DNA of 64,000 nt from positions 1,178,001-1,242,000 of the forward strand of contig JAHCVI010000001.1 in assembly GCA_019096155.1 (NCBI GenBank), read 5' to 3'. The position numbers and the translations under genes were made by a program. Below are positions 22,639 to 35,700 of this stretch, piece after piece; within the stretch, counting starts at the first letter, position 1; each line of letters starts with the position of its first letter. The notes under the pieces are model-generated. The model did no database searches, was not told where the DNA came from, and saw only the letters and a program-made list of their open reading frames with translations. Source of the DNA: Staphylotrichum longicolle (lineage: Eukaryota > Ascomycota > Sordariomycetes > Sordariales > Chaetomiaceae).

Positions 22639-23623
22639 ATGAATAGGTGAGGTGAATACTCCGAAGATTGGGTGGGTAAGGTCAGGTAGGTGGCAGTGGG
22701 AAGATTAGGGGCGGTGGGGATGGGGGTGAATGGGGGAAGGAGAGGGGTGCGCATCAGTGGATTTGGGAGTTGGAATGGATGATGCCTTCGTTGCCCTGTT
22801 GACCTTGGGGAATAGGGCGTGTAGAGTATAATGGAAGCTCGTCTGCTTTGACTCGCCGTGATGGCATGTACCTGTTTGTGTCTGTTTGTTCTTACTCCTT
22901 TTCCAGCCCGCGCATGGCAGTGCATGTGGTGTAAGTGGTGCTGGGTCTCCCTACCTATCTTGGCTTATCGCTGGAAGGGGCCGCCGCTGCGAGTGCATTG
23001 CAGCTGCAGCTTGCTCCACAAGTGGAGCACCTCGCCGCATATCGAGGAGACGATTCCCATGCTTTGAACCTGAACCCCACGCTTCAGCCCGAGGCAAGCT
23101 AAACCAGCACTGGAAGAGCGGGAAAGAGAAGGGCCACGAGGGACTGCTCAGGGATGGCTCCTTCCCAGCATTGGACCGGGACGACACGCCACCTTGTTTA
23201 GTGCTGGGGGTTTGCTGGCTCCGAGGGCGGGAAAGGCGGGGTTCGCTCGACCGATCACCGCTCCAACACCTCAATGCCATGTCATCATTGGGCTGTTCAG
23301 CCGCCGATACAAGCATTCCGTGGGGAGACGGGCGGACAGTGCATGTACCCTGCCCCTCATCAGGGTGAATGTGACCTCGAACCCTCGAATGCCAGCTGCA
23401 TGCAGCTTTGTCCCTCCTTCGCATGCTAACGTTAACTCTGTACTTTACCTAACTGCGGGAGGTGCCGAGTGTCTTTGCTATCTTTATCTCTTGTTGTAAC
23501 TCGACACCATCTCGACCACCAAAAAAAAACAATAGAACTGCATTTTGTTGGACCTTAACACTGACCTTTTTGTTGGTATATTTTTCATTCATCGCTCTCC
23601 GTTCCATGTAGACGTCCGGCACG
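22639..23623. other. Intergenic region between RING and septin-like genes
   Basis: This holds the RING gene 3' flank and the septin-like promoter. A run of nine A residues near 23521 and AT-richer sequence to about 23600 suit a 5' leader. No gene seen. Confidence 0.45.
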
Positions 23624-26358
23624 ATGCGACCACTCCCTGGCGATGACGCCCACGCGCGTCCCCGCACCTCGGATCCCCACGGGCCCTCGACCTTCAGACT
23701 CCCAACCGCGCCCCAGATGACCTATGTCCTGGGCGACGAGTCTGCCATCGGCTCGTCGTCTCAGCCGCCGCCCGCCGCCCATCCCCGGTCAAAGGACCAC
23801 AGAGCAGTCCCCCCCGCCGATGTCCCCGAGCACCACCCCAAACCCCGAGTGCCGTCGCACCACGACTTTGACAGACACAAAGAGCCGAGCAGTCGACCCT
23901 CGAGTTCCAGGGGCCTCCGCCATTTCGACGATGACCTGTCACGGCCCCTATCGCCATTCCCCAGGTCAACCGACACACCGAGCCTCTCACAGCCCCTCAC
24001 CCCGGTCCTGCTCGGCGCCTCGGGCCCCGCCTCCGCCCTGAGCAGCGTCTCCTCGCGCCGCAACTCGCTCTGCCTCTCCGAAGACCTCCCTAGCTGCCCG
24101 CCGAGCATGAAAGACGGCGACATCGCAGTGGAGGATGACGACGACGACGACGAGGAGGGTGACCGAGATGACGGCGGCCGGGACGGGCAAGACCAGACGG
24201 AGCAACATCTTAGCGGCGGCTCGTCCATGATGGACAGCGGCAGCGCCCCGCAGCTCATCATGCCCAGCATCAAGATGCCGAGCCGCCGCCCCTTCACCGA
24301 CGAGGGCAAGCGCATGGGCCGCCTCAAGGTCCTGGTCGCCGGCGACAGCGGCGTGGGCAAGACGTCGCTGATCAAGGCCATCGTGCAGTCGTGCGAGCAC
24401 ATCGTGCACGTGGACCCCATCACGCCCTCGGCCCTGCTGGCCTCGTCGGTGACGAGGTCGCTGCCGAGCAGTACGGTTGGCGGGTTAGTGGGCGGCGGGA
24501 GGCAGAAGATGGGGGGGAGGCGGTCGTCGGCCCGGGAGAGCCAGAGCAGTGGCGGCGGCGGCGGCGGCGGGACGAGCCAGATCACGGAGATTTATGCGAG
24601 CACCAAGCCGTATCCGGAGTGGTGGTCCGAGGTGGACGATTTCCGGGTGCTGAGGCGGAGGAAGAGCTTGGGCGATGCGGTGCTGGACCGTAATATCTGC
24701 TTCGTTGATACCCCGGGGTATGGGAGCGGATCGTCGGTGAGTCGAGGGCGTACAGGCGTGTGTGGTGTGCAGGAAGCTGACGTGCGGCAGTCGATGGACA
24801 CGATCACGCCCGTGGCACAGTACATAGAGGCGCACCTGCAGCGGATGAACTCCAACTTTCTCAGTGATGGGGACATCTTGAACCTTCTCGGTGGTGAGGG
24901 CGGCGTCCAGGTTGACGCTGTGTTTTATCTGGTTTCGAATCGTATGCTGAGTCTGCCGTCTTGACGTCTAAAACTGGTGTGCTAATTATACTCTCAGGTC
25001 TTCGACCCGTTGATATCGAGTATCTACGCCAACTCTCACCCTTGACCAACATCCTCATCCTTCTCGCCCAAACCGACCTCATGTCGGCCGACCAAGTCGC
25101 CGCCAGCAAGTCACAGATCCACTGCCAGCTCAAAGAGGCCGACATCCGCCTCTTCTCCTTCTCCATGCCCTCCCATTTCCCCGCCTCGGACCCGGACAGA
25201 CAAGGCATCTACGCCATCTCCAGCGCCACCGGCTCCGACCACGACACCATGGACGCCAGCCTGCTCATGTCGCCCGACTACGTCCAACCCCTCATCCCCA
25301 CCGAGCTCGCCACGTTGGTGTCGCACGTCTTCACCAGTAACGGCGTCTCGTGGCTCCGACACTCCGTCGCCCGCAAATACGTCCAGTGGCGCAAGTCCTC
25401 CTTCCCCTCCCCGTCCACAACCCCCCTGTCATCGCCGCGCCCACAGCAACAACAACCTCCCTCCCTCCCGCGCTCCCAAACGCTACCCGCGAGCATCGCA
25501 CCTTCGTCGTCTTCATCGTCGTTTTTCTTCCCCACCAATCCCCATTATCAACAACAGCAACCCAACAACTCCCACCACCACCACCACCACCACATCTTGT
25601 CCCATCATCCACACCCAACGCGCGACGCGACCGCGACGTCAAACTACGCCCTCGCGCGCCTGGCGGACCACGCGCAGCGCGAGGAGCGCCTCGCGCAGGT
25701 CCGCCTCGCAACTGGGCCGCCGACCTGCAGCGCAGCCTGGCGCGCGAGCGGGCGCAGTACGCCGCGCTGGCGCGGGCCGAGCGCGCCGCCTGGCTGCCGC
25801 GCGCATCGGGGAGTGCGTGCGGGATGGGAGTTTGGTGGTTGCGCAGCCTCCTCCTCATCTCCTTCTCCTCGGGGTCGTTCGGTTCCCGCTCGCGGTCGCG
25901 CTTTGATTTGGGGCTGGGGAAGGGGGCATTTTGAGGGGTTTGAGGGGTTCGGTCAGGTTCTACTAGGGGGCGAGCTTGGGTGAATGGAGAGGGTTTTGGA
26001 AACGGGAGTGGGAGTGGGAGTGGGAGGACGCGGGGGCAGCGCCGGCGGGAGGCTACGACAGACAGGGGCGGGGGAGAAGTCGCAAGGTCAGAGCCAGAGC
26101 CAGAGCCAGCGGCACAGGCAGGACCCGCTGGGCCTGCTCGAGGTGGCGGCCGAGCTCAGGCACAAGGGCCTGATCGCGCTCGAGGTGCTGGGGAGTCTGG
26201 GGGTGCTGGGCGGCCTGGCGCTGTGGGTGACGCGGCACTATCTGCATCTGCAGCCGTGCGGGTGGTCGCCGGGGAGTGGGAAAGGTTCTGGTATGGCTCG
26301 CGGTAAAGCGGTCGACGGTATGCGTTCCGAGAACATTGCCTCGCGGTTGAGGGAGTAA
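23624..26358 (+). CDS. Atypical septin-type GTPase with C-terminal membrane segment (frame-broken 3' part)
   Basis: Exons 23624-24736, 24791-24941 and 24998 onward. The 54-nt first intron (CTGAC branch) removes a stretch that otherwise interrupts the septin motif, and the second ends CTCAG. The N-terminus (about 230 residues) is disordered and Pro/Ser-rich with an acidic run. Then come P-loop GDSGVGKTS (240-248), DTPGYGSGSS (362-371), MDTITPVAQYIEAHL, and G4-like AQTDLMSADQV, the septin order. After Gln/His-rich linkers a coiled region should follow. It is visible only by changing frame near 25708 (WAADLQRSLARERAQYAAL) and again near 25800 (RIGECVRDGS). The end, 25984-26358, carries QDPLGLLEVAAELRHKGL and a hydrophobic helix LIALEVLGSLGVLGGLALWV, probably membrane-inserted. 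As written, the frame from exon 3 stops at 25983. Canonical septins lack such a helix. I infer a membrane-anchored septin-like GTPase; the extent beyond 25983 is tentative. Confidence 0.7.
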
Positions 26359-29300
26359 GGGAATGGGTTGGTGAGAGGGGAGAGGGTTTTGCTCGGTCGT
26401 GAGTTTGATGTGGGCTGATGGAACTTGGTGGACGGATGGGTGGCGTGCTCGGGCATTGTTGGCGTTTTTTTTTTTTTTTTTTTTTCATTTGTGGCTCCCT
26501 TCGTTTAGATGATCTTTACGGATTACACTACTCGGTCGATATCAAACAATACCAGCTCAGTCATATGGTTTCAAAACGGGGTGTGCCAACACGAATTGGG
26601 AGCAAATGGGTGTTGATGCTGCTTTGTCTCTGCGTCCACTCGCTGCGAACTCCATCCCATGCAACAAGATTTCAAGTAAGGAACAGCGTGGAGAGCCCCA
26701 ATCATTCCTCATCTTTAACTTGACCGAGAGGATCGGGAGATGGGGGAAATTCTAGGATGTCGCCGGTGCCCAGCGCTGTCCATTGAGTAGTTGGACAACC
26801 TGGATATTCTGCCCTCATGGCACATTGCCTTCCAACCCATGTCTCGACCCCCGAGTGTTCTCCCATCGGCCCGAAGAGATATAAATCTTGATAGCATGTC
26901 ATGAGAGTGGTCGGATTGAATTTAGTAGGGATTGTGTTTGAGATATGTTCCATGGGCACGGTGTGTCAAGGGCTGACCTAGAATGGGGTGCGTAGAGCCC
27001 GGGTTACATAGAATAGTTACCAGCCCTGGTTCGCTGCGGAATAGCAAGAGTCGAAAAGATACTTGGCAGGTCACTTTGTCAAAGAACGCTAGATGCGCCT
27101 AGTAGAAGTCAATGAGCAATGTAGGCTCGAGCTGCCTGTCATGGTCAACACTCGTGGTGGTCGAGTGTCATCGACAGGAATAAGCGGAAAGCTGCCTCGT
27201 ATGCAACGACAGGTGTAGTGGTTCAGGGTTTGGGGACTGTTCATGTCAAGGTCAGACGTTGCTATTGCTATTGGCATGATGAACAAACTTGACGTGATCC
27301 GTCATGTACCCTGGTCTGATTCGTCTCCCAACGGGGCAGCTGCACAGCAAGGCGTCCTCCTACCTACCTAGTTGATCAACGCTGCTTACTACTGGCTTAG
27401 AAGGCTTCTGTGGTCTACTACTATGTTTCTTGTTTCCTGGCAACACCAAGACTCTTGGCTGGTGACTACAAACGGGCAACGAGCGTGTATTTAGTCCCTG
27501 CGTAGGGATGTGGTGACAGATTACCTGTTTGTATAAACACTCTTCTTTGACGCAATCCACTCATGATGCAGCCGAGACAGCCGTCTTCTGAGTGCCTTAC
27601 CTCCTCGGCTGGGTGGCCCTCGACCCTGAAGCAGGAATGTTGTCGGGTGCGATCAAGTGAGTTGCAAACTCGAGCATGAGTGATATCACGAGTTCAGCCC
27701 TGCAGCCCAGGTTGTGACTTGACCCTCTTCATGATGCATGCATGGTCTGGAGAATATCGGGCTCGACGAGAAACCGCCGGGCCGGGCCATATTCGGGAGA
27801 CGTTTTATCTGCCCCGGGCACAGATCAGGAAGGATGACTGAGGAACCTGAAATTTCCATCCACTTACTGAGGATTCCGGGAATAGAGAGCGTGGGGGTCG
27901 CACACCCATCGTTTTTTTTTGTTCCGACTTTCTCCGCTCCACCTCCGTCTGCGGAATCTCTTTTCGTGGTTGACTTCAAGATGCAGTTCCAGAAACTGGG
28001 ACTGCACGACGACAGAAAAAAGCGCAGGCTCCAAGTCCGGTCACGGGTGATCTGAATTGAAGGCAAAACCCATCGATCGAGATCGTGGCGGGCGTGTCTG
28101 CGTCTTGTGGAGACTTCTGAGTTGCCCAGTCCAGGCTGTGGTTGCGCTTGAAGAGTCGAGCGTGTCCAGAACTTTTATGCAGGCACTTTGCGGACTCGAA
28201 ACATCGCCATGACATCACGGCGCGAACCGGATCGTATCTCGTAAAAAGAGGCAGCAGAACGTGGATCGCGTCTTTGCTGAGCAAGGGAACGCGTCGGGCA
28301 GTTCTCGGGTCCAATTCCGAGTCGGAGTCCCAGCGGGATGGAGAAGCCGAGGCCCCCCGGTCGTCAGGGGTCATGTTCGGCGTGGCGGGCGCCCCGGAAA
28401 CCCAGGCAGCACTTTGAGAGCAGCCAAGCAGCGACGGAGACTTTAATGATTGGCCCGGACGCGAGGCCGTTCGTCATCCCAAGCCTCCTGCTCGCCAAAA
28501 AAGTCCCCAGCCCGGCGACATCTCAATATGGAACGCTCGCGATGAGCTTGCGTCCTGCTGCGTAATCGATCCGCGGCGGCATCTCGATCCCTAGTCCGCT
28601 GCGGTTGTCGGTGATCTCGACAACGCAGGCAACAGAAAGCGAAAGGGCGACTCTTTCGAGATACTACGTGATGTTAACGTTGCTCTGAACCGGTGACTGG
28701 TCCTCATGCAAGTCAGAAGTCCACCGACGTCCGGTATCTGCGGTTCCGACAGAATGTTCGTGGCTGAGCTGCGCCGTGGGTGCACGTAAACCCAGAGCTG
28801 AAGGGGGGTGAGCGGCATCTCCATCGGGTCAGTACAGCGCATCCATTCCCTCCATTCCCTCCATCCCCGCCATGTGTGCCATGTGGCTGTCGTCCTGCCC
28901 ACCGCCGTGGTGGTGCCCATCAGTAATCAGCCCTACGAGCGGAGACGGCGAATCAGATCAAGCCCGTGCCGAATCCCCAAGCCCGCAATTTCGCTCCCCC
29001 ACAGGGCAACGGGCGGTGCAAAAGCCGCTCACGAAACTCGGTGTCACGGTCGCAGCCGAAATGTCCCTTCGCCCTGCGTGCCTGGGTTGCAGTGATTCCA
29101 CACCGCTGGGAGCCCGTCGCAATTGATGACTCTCCCGCAAAGGGGGCGGTGATGTCCCATGCATACGCTGTCCGCGGGATGAGGGCCGCAAAACGAGGAC
29201 TTTACTGCCATTCCGGGCCATGGCGGAGATTAGAGAGCGCCGAGGTGTCGCGTGTCTGTGGCGCGTAAACGAGGTGCATTGAGCTGTCGTTGCCCTGACG

Positions 29301-30675
29301 TACGTATTCCGTACTGCCCAGCCAGCCAACCTGAGCCAACCTGGGCCATCCTACCGGCGACGGGCTTGCGACGCTTAGGTTGCCGTGTCGAGCCAGTGCA
29401 GCGGATTAACTGGGCGAGACGGAGCCGACGAACGTGCATTGCCCAAGGTAAAATGACTCTTCCCGCAGAATGATTGAGTCTCTTTCCGCTTTGGGCAATT
29501 AGAAATCAGGGTGCTGGGCAGGTAGGGATCGGTTGCAGGGAATGAGCGCATCATTCTGGCTTATTATGAGCGCAAAGAGCCGTTGCAAGTGAATAAGGCG
29601 TGGGGCTTAGGTAAACCGATCTTAGTCAACCCGACCGAAGCGAAGAGAAGACGCAGCGTTGAAGATCTGTCATGGCGGGGCCCTCGGCGTTGCTGATTAA
29701 CAATCGGCCGGAGCCATCAAGGTTTTCCATTTGCTTGGAGCCGACAAATCCAGATGACGGATCTCGGTCGGACAGATACGGCTAACTTATCGCGACGGCA
29801 TTAGTGACCTTCGCAATCGCAATCAGTTTGAGGCCCGCCTTCATCAGTGTGGAACGGGCTTAAGCTGGGGCAACTGGGGCATAACTCCGGCCAACCGAGA
29901 AGCGACGGAAAAGAGCAGCAACGCCGTTTGGCCGAAACGGGTTCGATGGGGGACAGCGCACCAAAAATGGTGATACGTCTTGGGTTTGTGTTGGGACCCG
30001 GGCGGGCTCGCAGAGACGGCCCTTCGCGGGGATCAAGTGCGGCCGAGTGCAGTGCGCGGCGGAGGAACTCTGAAAATGTCAACGGGGCTTCACCGCCGCG
30101 TCTCAGTATTGAGTGCTGTTCACTGCAGGAGGGGCGGCGCAGGGCGTGGTCGAGGCCGCGCTTCTAACCCGCAAGGGTAATTATGCGCAGTGCCAAAAGG
30201 CGGGCCGGGGTGGAGATCGGACTCTCGGTTTTTGTCAGCTGCTGCGGATGATACAGCAAGCCAGGTTCTGGTGACCCGCGGTGTCTTGGAAGAGCCGAAC
30301 ACCAAGAGACGGTCAAGGTTTACAAAAGGACTCGGGGCCGCCCCTTCCTCGGGCACATGCCATCCTCAGTCCCTCAACCAGGCCAACACACTTTCAGCTT
30401 TGCATCAGTTGTCTACCCTCAGTCCTAGACCTGATCATTTATTTCCCAACAAGCTGTCGTCCTGCAACTGCTCAGACCTTCGAGTGTCCTTATCTCAGTC
30501 CTGGCTACCTAACCGGGCTACTTCTACTCGAGCCACCCCACCCAGGCTTGAACGCACACCCCACGCCTGCCTAACTCGGCTATTCCGCAATCGGCTTTCG
30601 CGCCTTGAGTCACCGAAGGAAACGCCATAGCACATCAAATATTTGGAAGCCTGCCGCTGCGAAATACCTGCCGCA
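26359..30675. other. Large gene-poor region
   Basis: About 4.3 kb with no supported gene. It has a T-run near 26467-26485 just past the septin-like gene and CCATTCCCT direct repeats near 28849-28876. Scattered open frames have no family resemblance, and coding-like codon bias is not evident. It may contain long UTRs or unannotated non-coding transcripts, but nothing in the sequence proves that. Confidence 0.4.
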
Positions 30676-31539
30676 ATGTCTTCTCCTCTCCCCATCCAAA
30701 CACCCAGAAACACACAACCACCGAGGCCATTGGGATCCTCGCCGGCACCCTTCGCAGCTCCCCCATCCCCCTTCCGACCCCGAGCTACCCGCAAGATGTC
30801 GATTGCACAGACCTACTTCCTCGCCCACAAGGCCCGGGCAAAGCTGTCTTCGGAAGCTGCCCGCCCTGACCACGACCTCCGCCTTCTCGTTGGACACGCC
30901 AACCTGCTCGACTCGCTGATGCTCGAGCTTGCCGACGCCGAGAGGGAGCAAGAATCGTGGTTCAACCAGTCCGTCCGCGGTGCCTCGCACACCCCCAGCG
31001 AGGAGAGGCACATTCAATGGGCCGACACCATCGTGGAGGAGCCCGACCACGACTGGCGGGCCGAGGACGCCGGGTCCGACTCGGACGACTCCGAGTCCGA
31101 CTCGGACTTTGACGACGAGGAGGACATTGAGATGGCGGATGCCGTCTCCCTCAGGAGGATACCCTCGCACGGCATGCTGCCCCACAAGCCCGCTTACACC
31201 CCCTACGACGACGACGAGGAGGACTACGACATGGACGAGGAGGAGGACTTTGCCCAGCTCGCGCTGCAGCGGAGCCCGTCACACTCGGCCGCCCCCTCAT
31301 CACCACCCGAGCTCGACGACGACTCGGACGACTCGACAGAAGACGAGTCGATGCCGCCGTCGCCGCCCACAACCCTCATCCCCGCATTTGAGGGGCCGCA
31401 GAAGGGAAGCAGCACAACAACAACGACAACAGAAGACACAACAACAAATCGAGGGGACAAGACGGCTTTCTACGAGGAAGGGTACTACCTCCCGCCACGC
31501 AACCCGACGAGACTCATCTCGGCGATCTCGGTGTACTGA
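30676..31539 (+). CDS. Conserved acidic fungal protein of unknown function
   Basis: A single exon, 287 residues, starting at the first in-frame ATG and ending TGA at 31539. The N-terminus is Pro-rich (SSPLPIQTPRNTQPP). A compact helical block follows (MSIAQTYFLAHKARAKLSSEA...HDLRLLVGHANLLDSLMLELADAEREQESWFNQ) that looks like a folded conserved core. The rest is highly acidic and Ser-rich, with Asp/Glu runs (DSDDSESDSDFDDEEDIEM, DDDEEDYDMDEEEDF). It ends with a short conserved-looking motif, YYLPPRNPTRLISAISVY. There is no signal peptide or membrane segment. I do not recognise a characterised family. The codon use and composition are clearly coding. Confidence 0.78.
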   Translation: MSSPLPIQTPRNTQPPRPLGSSPAPFAAPPSPFRPRATRKMSIAQTYFLAHKARAKLSSEAARPDHDLRLLVGHANLLDSLMLELADAEREQESWFNQSVRGASHTPSEERHIQWADTIVEEPDHDWRAEDAGSDSDDSESDSDFDDEEDIEMADAVSLRRIPSHGMLPHKPAYTPYDDDEEDYDMDEEEDFAQLALQRSPSHSAAPSSPPELDDDSDDSTEDESMPPSPPTTLIPAFEGPQKGSSTTTTTTEDTTTNRGDKTAFYEEGYYLPPRNPTRLISAISVY

Positions 31540-32294
31540 GCGGGCCCTGTCTTTCTCCGTTGTTGTGATTTGCTGCTTCTCTCTGCATGGGCCGGCGTTT
31601 CTTCTACATGATACCAAAGCGGTTTGGCGATACGGGGAGCGAAACAAAAAGTCATCATTTCCTTTTCATTATTATTTCGGTTATTTGGAATCGGGGGTTT
31701 TAGAAAACCACACAGCGTCATTGCACATCTCATCTTTACACCACTCAATACCTAATCGGAGGAGGGAAGTGGATGGGATTGGATTGGATTGGATACGAAC
31801 GGAATGGATATTGGGAGGCGCGAGATCTGGAGATCTGTACAGTTTCCTAGCATCTCGGCTCGGTCGGTCGGTTGGATATCTCACACACACACACTACTTC
31901 TCTCTCGTCACATACTTTTGTTTCCACCCCGCTCCCTACCACCGAGACCTCACTTGGTCCGGTGCAGCAAGGTTGAGTGGGCGGAAAGTTCACAAGTCTC
32001 CCTTTGCCGCCGACAACGGCGAGCACGCGAGCACTCAATGGGATAGCACAAATGAAAAATCATCATCTACCTTACCATGTCATCCGAAGTCCACTGCACC
32101 CTTCAAAGTCCCTACATGTTTGCTCCCCAAATGCCGTGCCATGACGCGATTCGCCGACCTTGACATCATGGAATCCCCATTACTCACTTCGTCCTATCTT
32201 CAATGATCCCTTTCCACCAACCAAACCTACAGCTTCCTTACCCAAGCTACCCTTGAAGTTTTTCTTGCTCTTTTTGCCCCCCCTCCCTCGCGCT
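31540..32294. other. Intergenic region, 3' flank
   Basis: This lies between the acidic protein and a possible small reverse-strand gene. It contains GGATT/GGATG short repeats near 31765-31805 and a CACACA run near 31880. No gene seen. Confidence 0.4.
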
Positions 32295-32648
32295 CTAACC
32301 CCAATTGCTGTAGGAGTTCGTGAACGGCAGATCGGAGGGGGACTGGGGGCGGGAAGAGAGAATCTCCCTGCCTCCCTTCGAGAGCTCCTCCTCTCTCTTC
32401 CTTCCCCGCGAGCCGAGCCCGATGAGGGTGGGCTTGGCGGGGGTGATGGAGATCGGTTCCGAGGCGGCGGTATGATTCACACTGCGAGCTCGGGAGTGGG
32501 GACTTTGAGGACAGGGATCGATGGATGTACACCGGGGGTGTGGGGGTAGTGGGGTGGGCTTTTTGGGTTTGGGGACAATGTTTTTGTTCGATGTGTCGGT
32601 GTCGGTCTGGGGGGTGGATTTCAACAAAGGTCTCTTCTTTTTTTTCAT
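32295..32648 (-). CDS. Possible small hypothetical protein (reverse strand)
   Basis: An ATG-started reverse frame encodes 117 residues. It has a Lys-rich N-terminus (MKKKKRPLLKST) and a C-terminal half that reads like real protein: ASEPISITPAKPTLIGLGSRG, KREEELSKGGREILSS and the end PSDLPFTNSYSNWG. The same frame stays open upstream to about 32712 (EANGNENGALHVKNRTS), so the true start or a splice acceptor may lie there, near a TTAG at about 32713. The upstream region has a GTAAG donor-like site but leaves too short an intron. I do not recognise the family. It would be convergent with the acidic-protein gene. It could also be a chance frame. Confidence 0.33.
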   Translation of the reverse strand: MKKKKRPLLKSTPQTDTDTSNKNIVPKPKKPTPLPPHPRCTSIDPCPQSPHSRARSVNHTAASEPISITPAKPTLIGLGSRGRKREEELSKGGREILSSRPQSPSDLPFTNSYSNWG

Positions 32649-32719
32649 GCTAGTTCTGTTCTTGACGTGGAGGGCCCCGTTCTCGTTGCCGTTGGCCTCG
32701 GCAGACGCTAACTTGATAT

Positions 32720-35700
32720 TTTTTGACTTATTTTTCTTACATTTTCTTCGCCTGAGTCACTGGTGTAAATTTTTCGTCATGGGGATTTCAGCAACACAAG
32801 CCCGGCGGGTTACGGGGTTTACGGCTCGCCGACGGGGCAACGGACGGAGGGAATTGCGACGGCGAAAGTGGGTTTGGGGTTTCTGGGATCTGGAGTCTTG
32901 CCAGGCGAGGCCAAGGTTTGGTTTTGGTGTCCGGGTGACCACTGGCAAGCGGGAAAAATTGAGTTTTTCGGCCCTGAACGTTGCCTAGGTCGTTAGCTTG
33001 AACGGAGGAACCTTGGTTCTCCGCGTTTCGGGTTTTGGCGAACGAGAGGCCGGAGCGGGCGGGCTGAGGCGTCGTTCGCGTGTTTCGCTCTCGCTTATTT
33101 CTTTTTCTGCTTGGGGTCTGGTGGATGCCTTGGGTGCGCGGGGAGTTTACACTACGTTTACGTGTCCGTAGGCTTTGGGTCGGGATGTTTACAAATTACG
33201 ACTGACACCTGGGAAATCTCGTCGGGTTGGAATGCGAGGTTACGTGGTTTGGGAGTTGGCAGTGTTGAGTGGGTTGGTGGGTGGGTTGCCCGCAGGCAGC
33301 GTGACTTGATGAATGTCCTTGGCTTGGGCTTGGGTGTGTGTGCATGCGCAACTGATTCATCATCGTTCATTTCCCGCGTATCCCGCCTGCGGTGTTGGGG
33401 TTTGTTGGCTTCTTTTTCCAGGTTTGGGGGGGAAGGGAGTTCGCGGCCCGCGGCGTTGCGGGGTGGTGGCCGAGGCCGAGGCGGTCTTGGGCCCGGTTTG
33501 AACTGGACTTGGATCGCGGTTTCATCGCTCTGGTGCTACTGCAAACCAACCGGCGGTGTCCAGCAGGCCGCCACCGTTTGTTTGAGTTGGCGATCCATCT
33601 TTGCTGGACACGGTTGGTTTGCGACTTTGATTTGCATCCATCGCTCCGCAGGGAGGACAACACCGCATCGCTTGCTTGCTTCGCTGGTGCCTTACACCGA
33701 TGCCCCCTTGCTCACCGCCCGCAGCCCTGGTTGATAGGACCCTGCACCGATGCCTGCGCACTGCTGCTTGCGTGCATCGCCGCATGAAAATTGCAGCTAG
33801 CCTAATTTCTCGGGCTGACTCAGGCGTGCCCTATCATCTCGAATGCCCTGCGTCTGCCGGGCAACCCTGATGCAAGAACGGATGCTGCCTGAGGTGAGGG
33901 TGGCTCAGATGTTTCTTTGGTGGAGATGATCCTCACCCCGGAATTTCTGGGATCTGAGGTGGAACTTCGTTTTCCTCGTTTAGGACTTTTAGGTTGCCGG
34001 AGACATTTTTGAGTTGAAGCGTTTGGGCAGGATGGGATCCAACGTAATCCCCAGCAGCGATCCTCCACGGTCAATTCCAATTTCTGGAGGATGTGCTGCG
34101 GATCATGCAGAGCCAGTGGTTTGTTACATCCAACTGTTGTCCCAGCAGCATTGTTTCGAAACCCGCCTGTCCCGCCCGGGCCAACACACGGCCCCTTTTT
34201 AACGCAGTGAGATTCGGTCAAGGGGCCACGAGGCTGTGTTGCAATTTATCCACGCAGCATTTGGCGGTCAACGTGGAAAATGCACAAGACAACAGAACCT
34301 TTTTGCGATACCGAATGGGCCTAACCGGTGAAGCCCTCACCAGCAGCCTCGAAGAACTCCCGGGCCTCTCCGGTCTCCGGAACTGATACCACCACTGCCG
34401 GTTACGCTGACAGATGACTGTGTGCTGTGAAAGGGCTGTTTCTCGGCATGTGTGGGGGTTTGGCCGGGTGTCGCCCGGAAGGGAGGGTGCTCGAGATCCG
34501 GTGAGCGGGATGGTGGGATGGTGGGATGGTGGGGTAAGGTGCCCCTCCATCAACGGAGCTCCGGGTGCATCACAAGGTCTCAGTAACCGGGCCTCACGTG
34601 AAACCGCGAGACCGTCAGTTGACCGCAGACGGCACGTAAAGCAGTGTCCTGATTTGGATATCATGCTGTCGGTGCCTCTCAAGGGCAGAGTTGGAAACAC
34701 CAAGGGCCCCCAAACAGGTTTGATGGAGAGGCCGGCCAGCTCGGTGGCTCATGTGTGCGCTTGAGGAGAGCTCTGCATGTTGGGGGTCTGTTAGTCACGA
34801 CAGACATGATGCACTGAGACGTTGTTGTGTGACACAGCTGGTGTACTCTGAGCTGTGTAAGTGACGGTCCCGCTAACGGCGTCATCCCGGCGGGAGTCGG
34901 CACCTCCTCGGACCCCGCCTCTCCGGGTCCCCTGTCCCGACTGCCGTGCGACAACCGGCCGAATTCTGGTAAGTCGCCATCAGAGGGGTCGGGAGCACCA
35001 AGAAGTGCTTTGCATATCCGGGTCAGCGGGCAACCAAGAACAGCGGATCGACGGCTAGCTGGACGGGTTGCGGAATCCATGTGGTTTCCGAATCATCATA
35101 ACCCTCGAGGCCGATTCATCCGGCGAATTTGACGCCATGACTGCTGCTAGGGAAACAGGATCCCAACGTTCCCGCAGCGCTGGGGAGCGAGAGTCCCCAT
35201 GCGGCACTTTAGTATAGTGCCATGCGTCAACTGACATGGCAACCCGAGCCCTTCCGTCCCGGAGCCGTGCATGCCCACAGCCCGGGCCCTTCCGGAGCTT
35301 TGAGTGACCTGTGAATGTGAGCTTCAGATGGTGTCTTGCTTCTCCAGTCATCCGCGGGTGTTTTTTGCGACCCTGCAGGGCAGCGACGCCCATTCGAAGA
35401 AATACTGATTGAAGACAGTCAACGGTCATGGGACATGGGACATGATGGAACCTCCGGGAATACCTTAAACCCGCCCAAGGACGCGTCTTGGTGGAGTAAG
35501 AGCGTTTTTGACAACTAAAGTTGTTTGCTATCTCCGAATGCCCGTCTCGGAGGAGATCCGGCGATAATCTCGCAGAACTTCTTTCGCAGGACCCACCCGC
35601 AGGGCTGACCACACGCCCACTCCCGATCAAGCATGGGCCACCTCGGTCTTCCAAACACCCGCCTGCCGATCGGTAAAATTGTTGCTGCCGACCGGAGAGA

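Noticed and set aside
24737..24772. 36-nt intron in the septin-like gene
   Set aside because: Shorter than normal fungal introns. The 54-nt alternative ending at 24790 has a CTGAC branch site and restores the septin motif.
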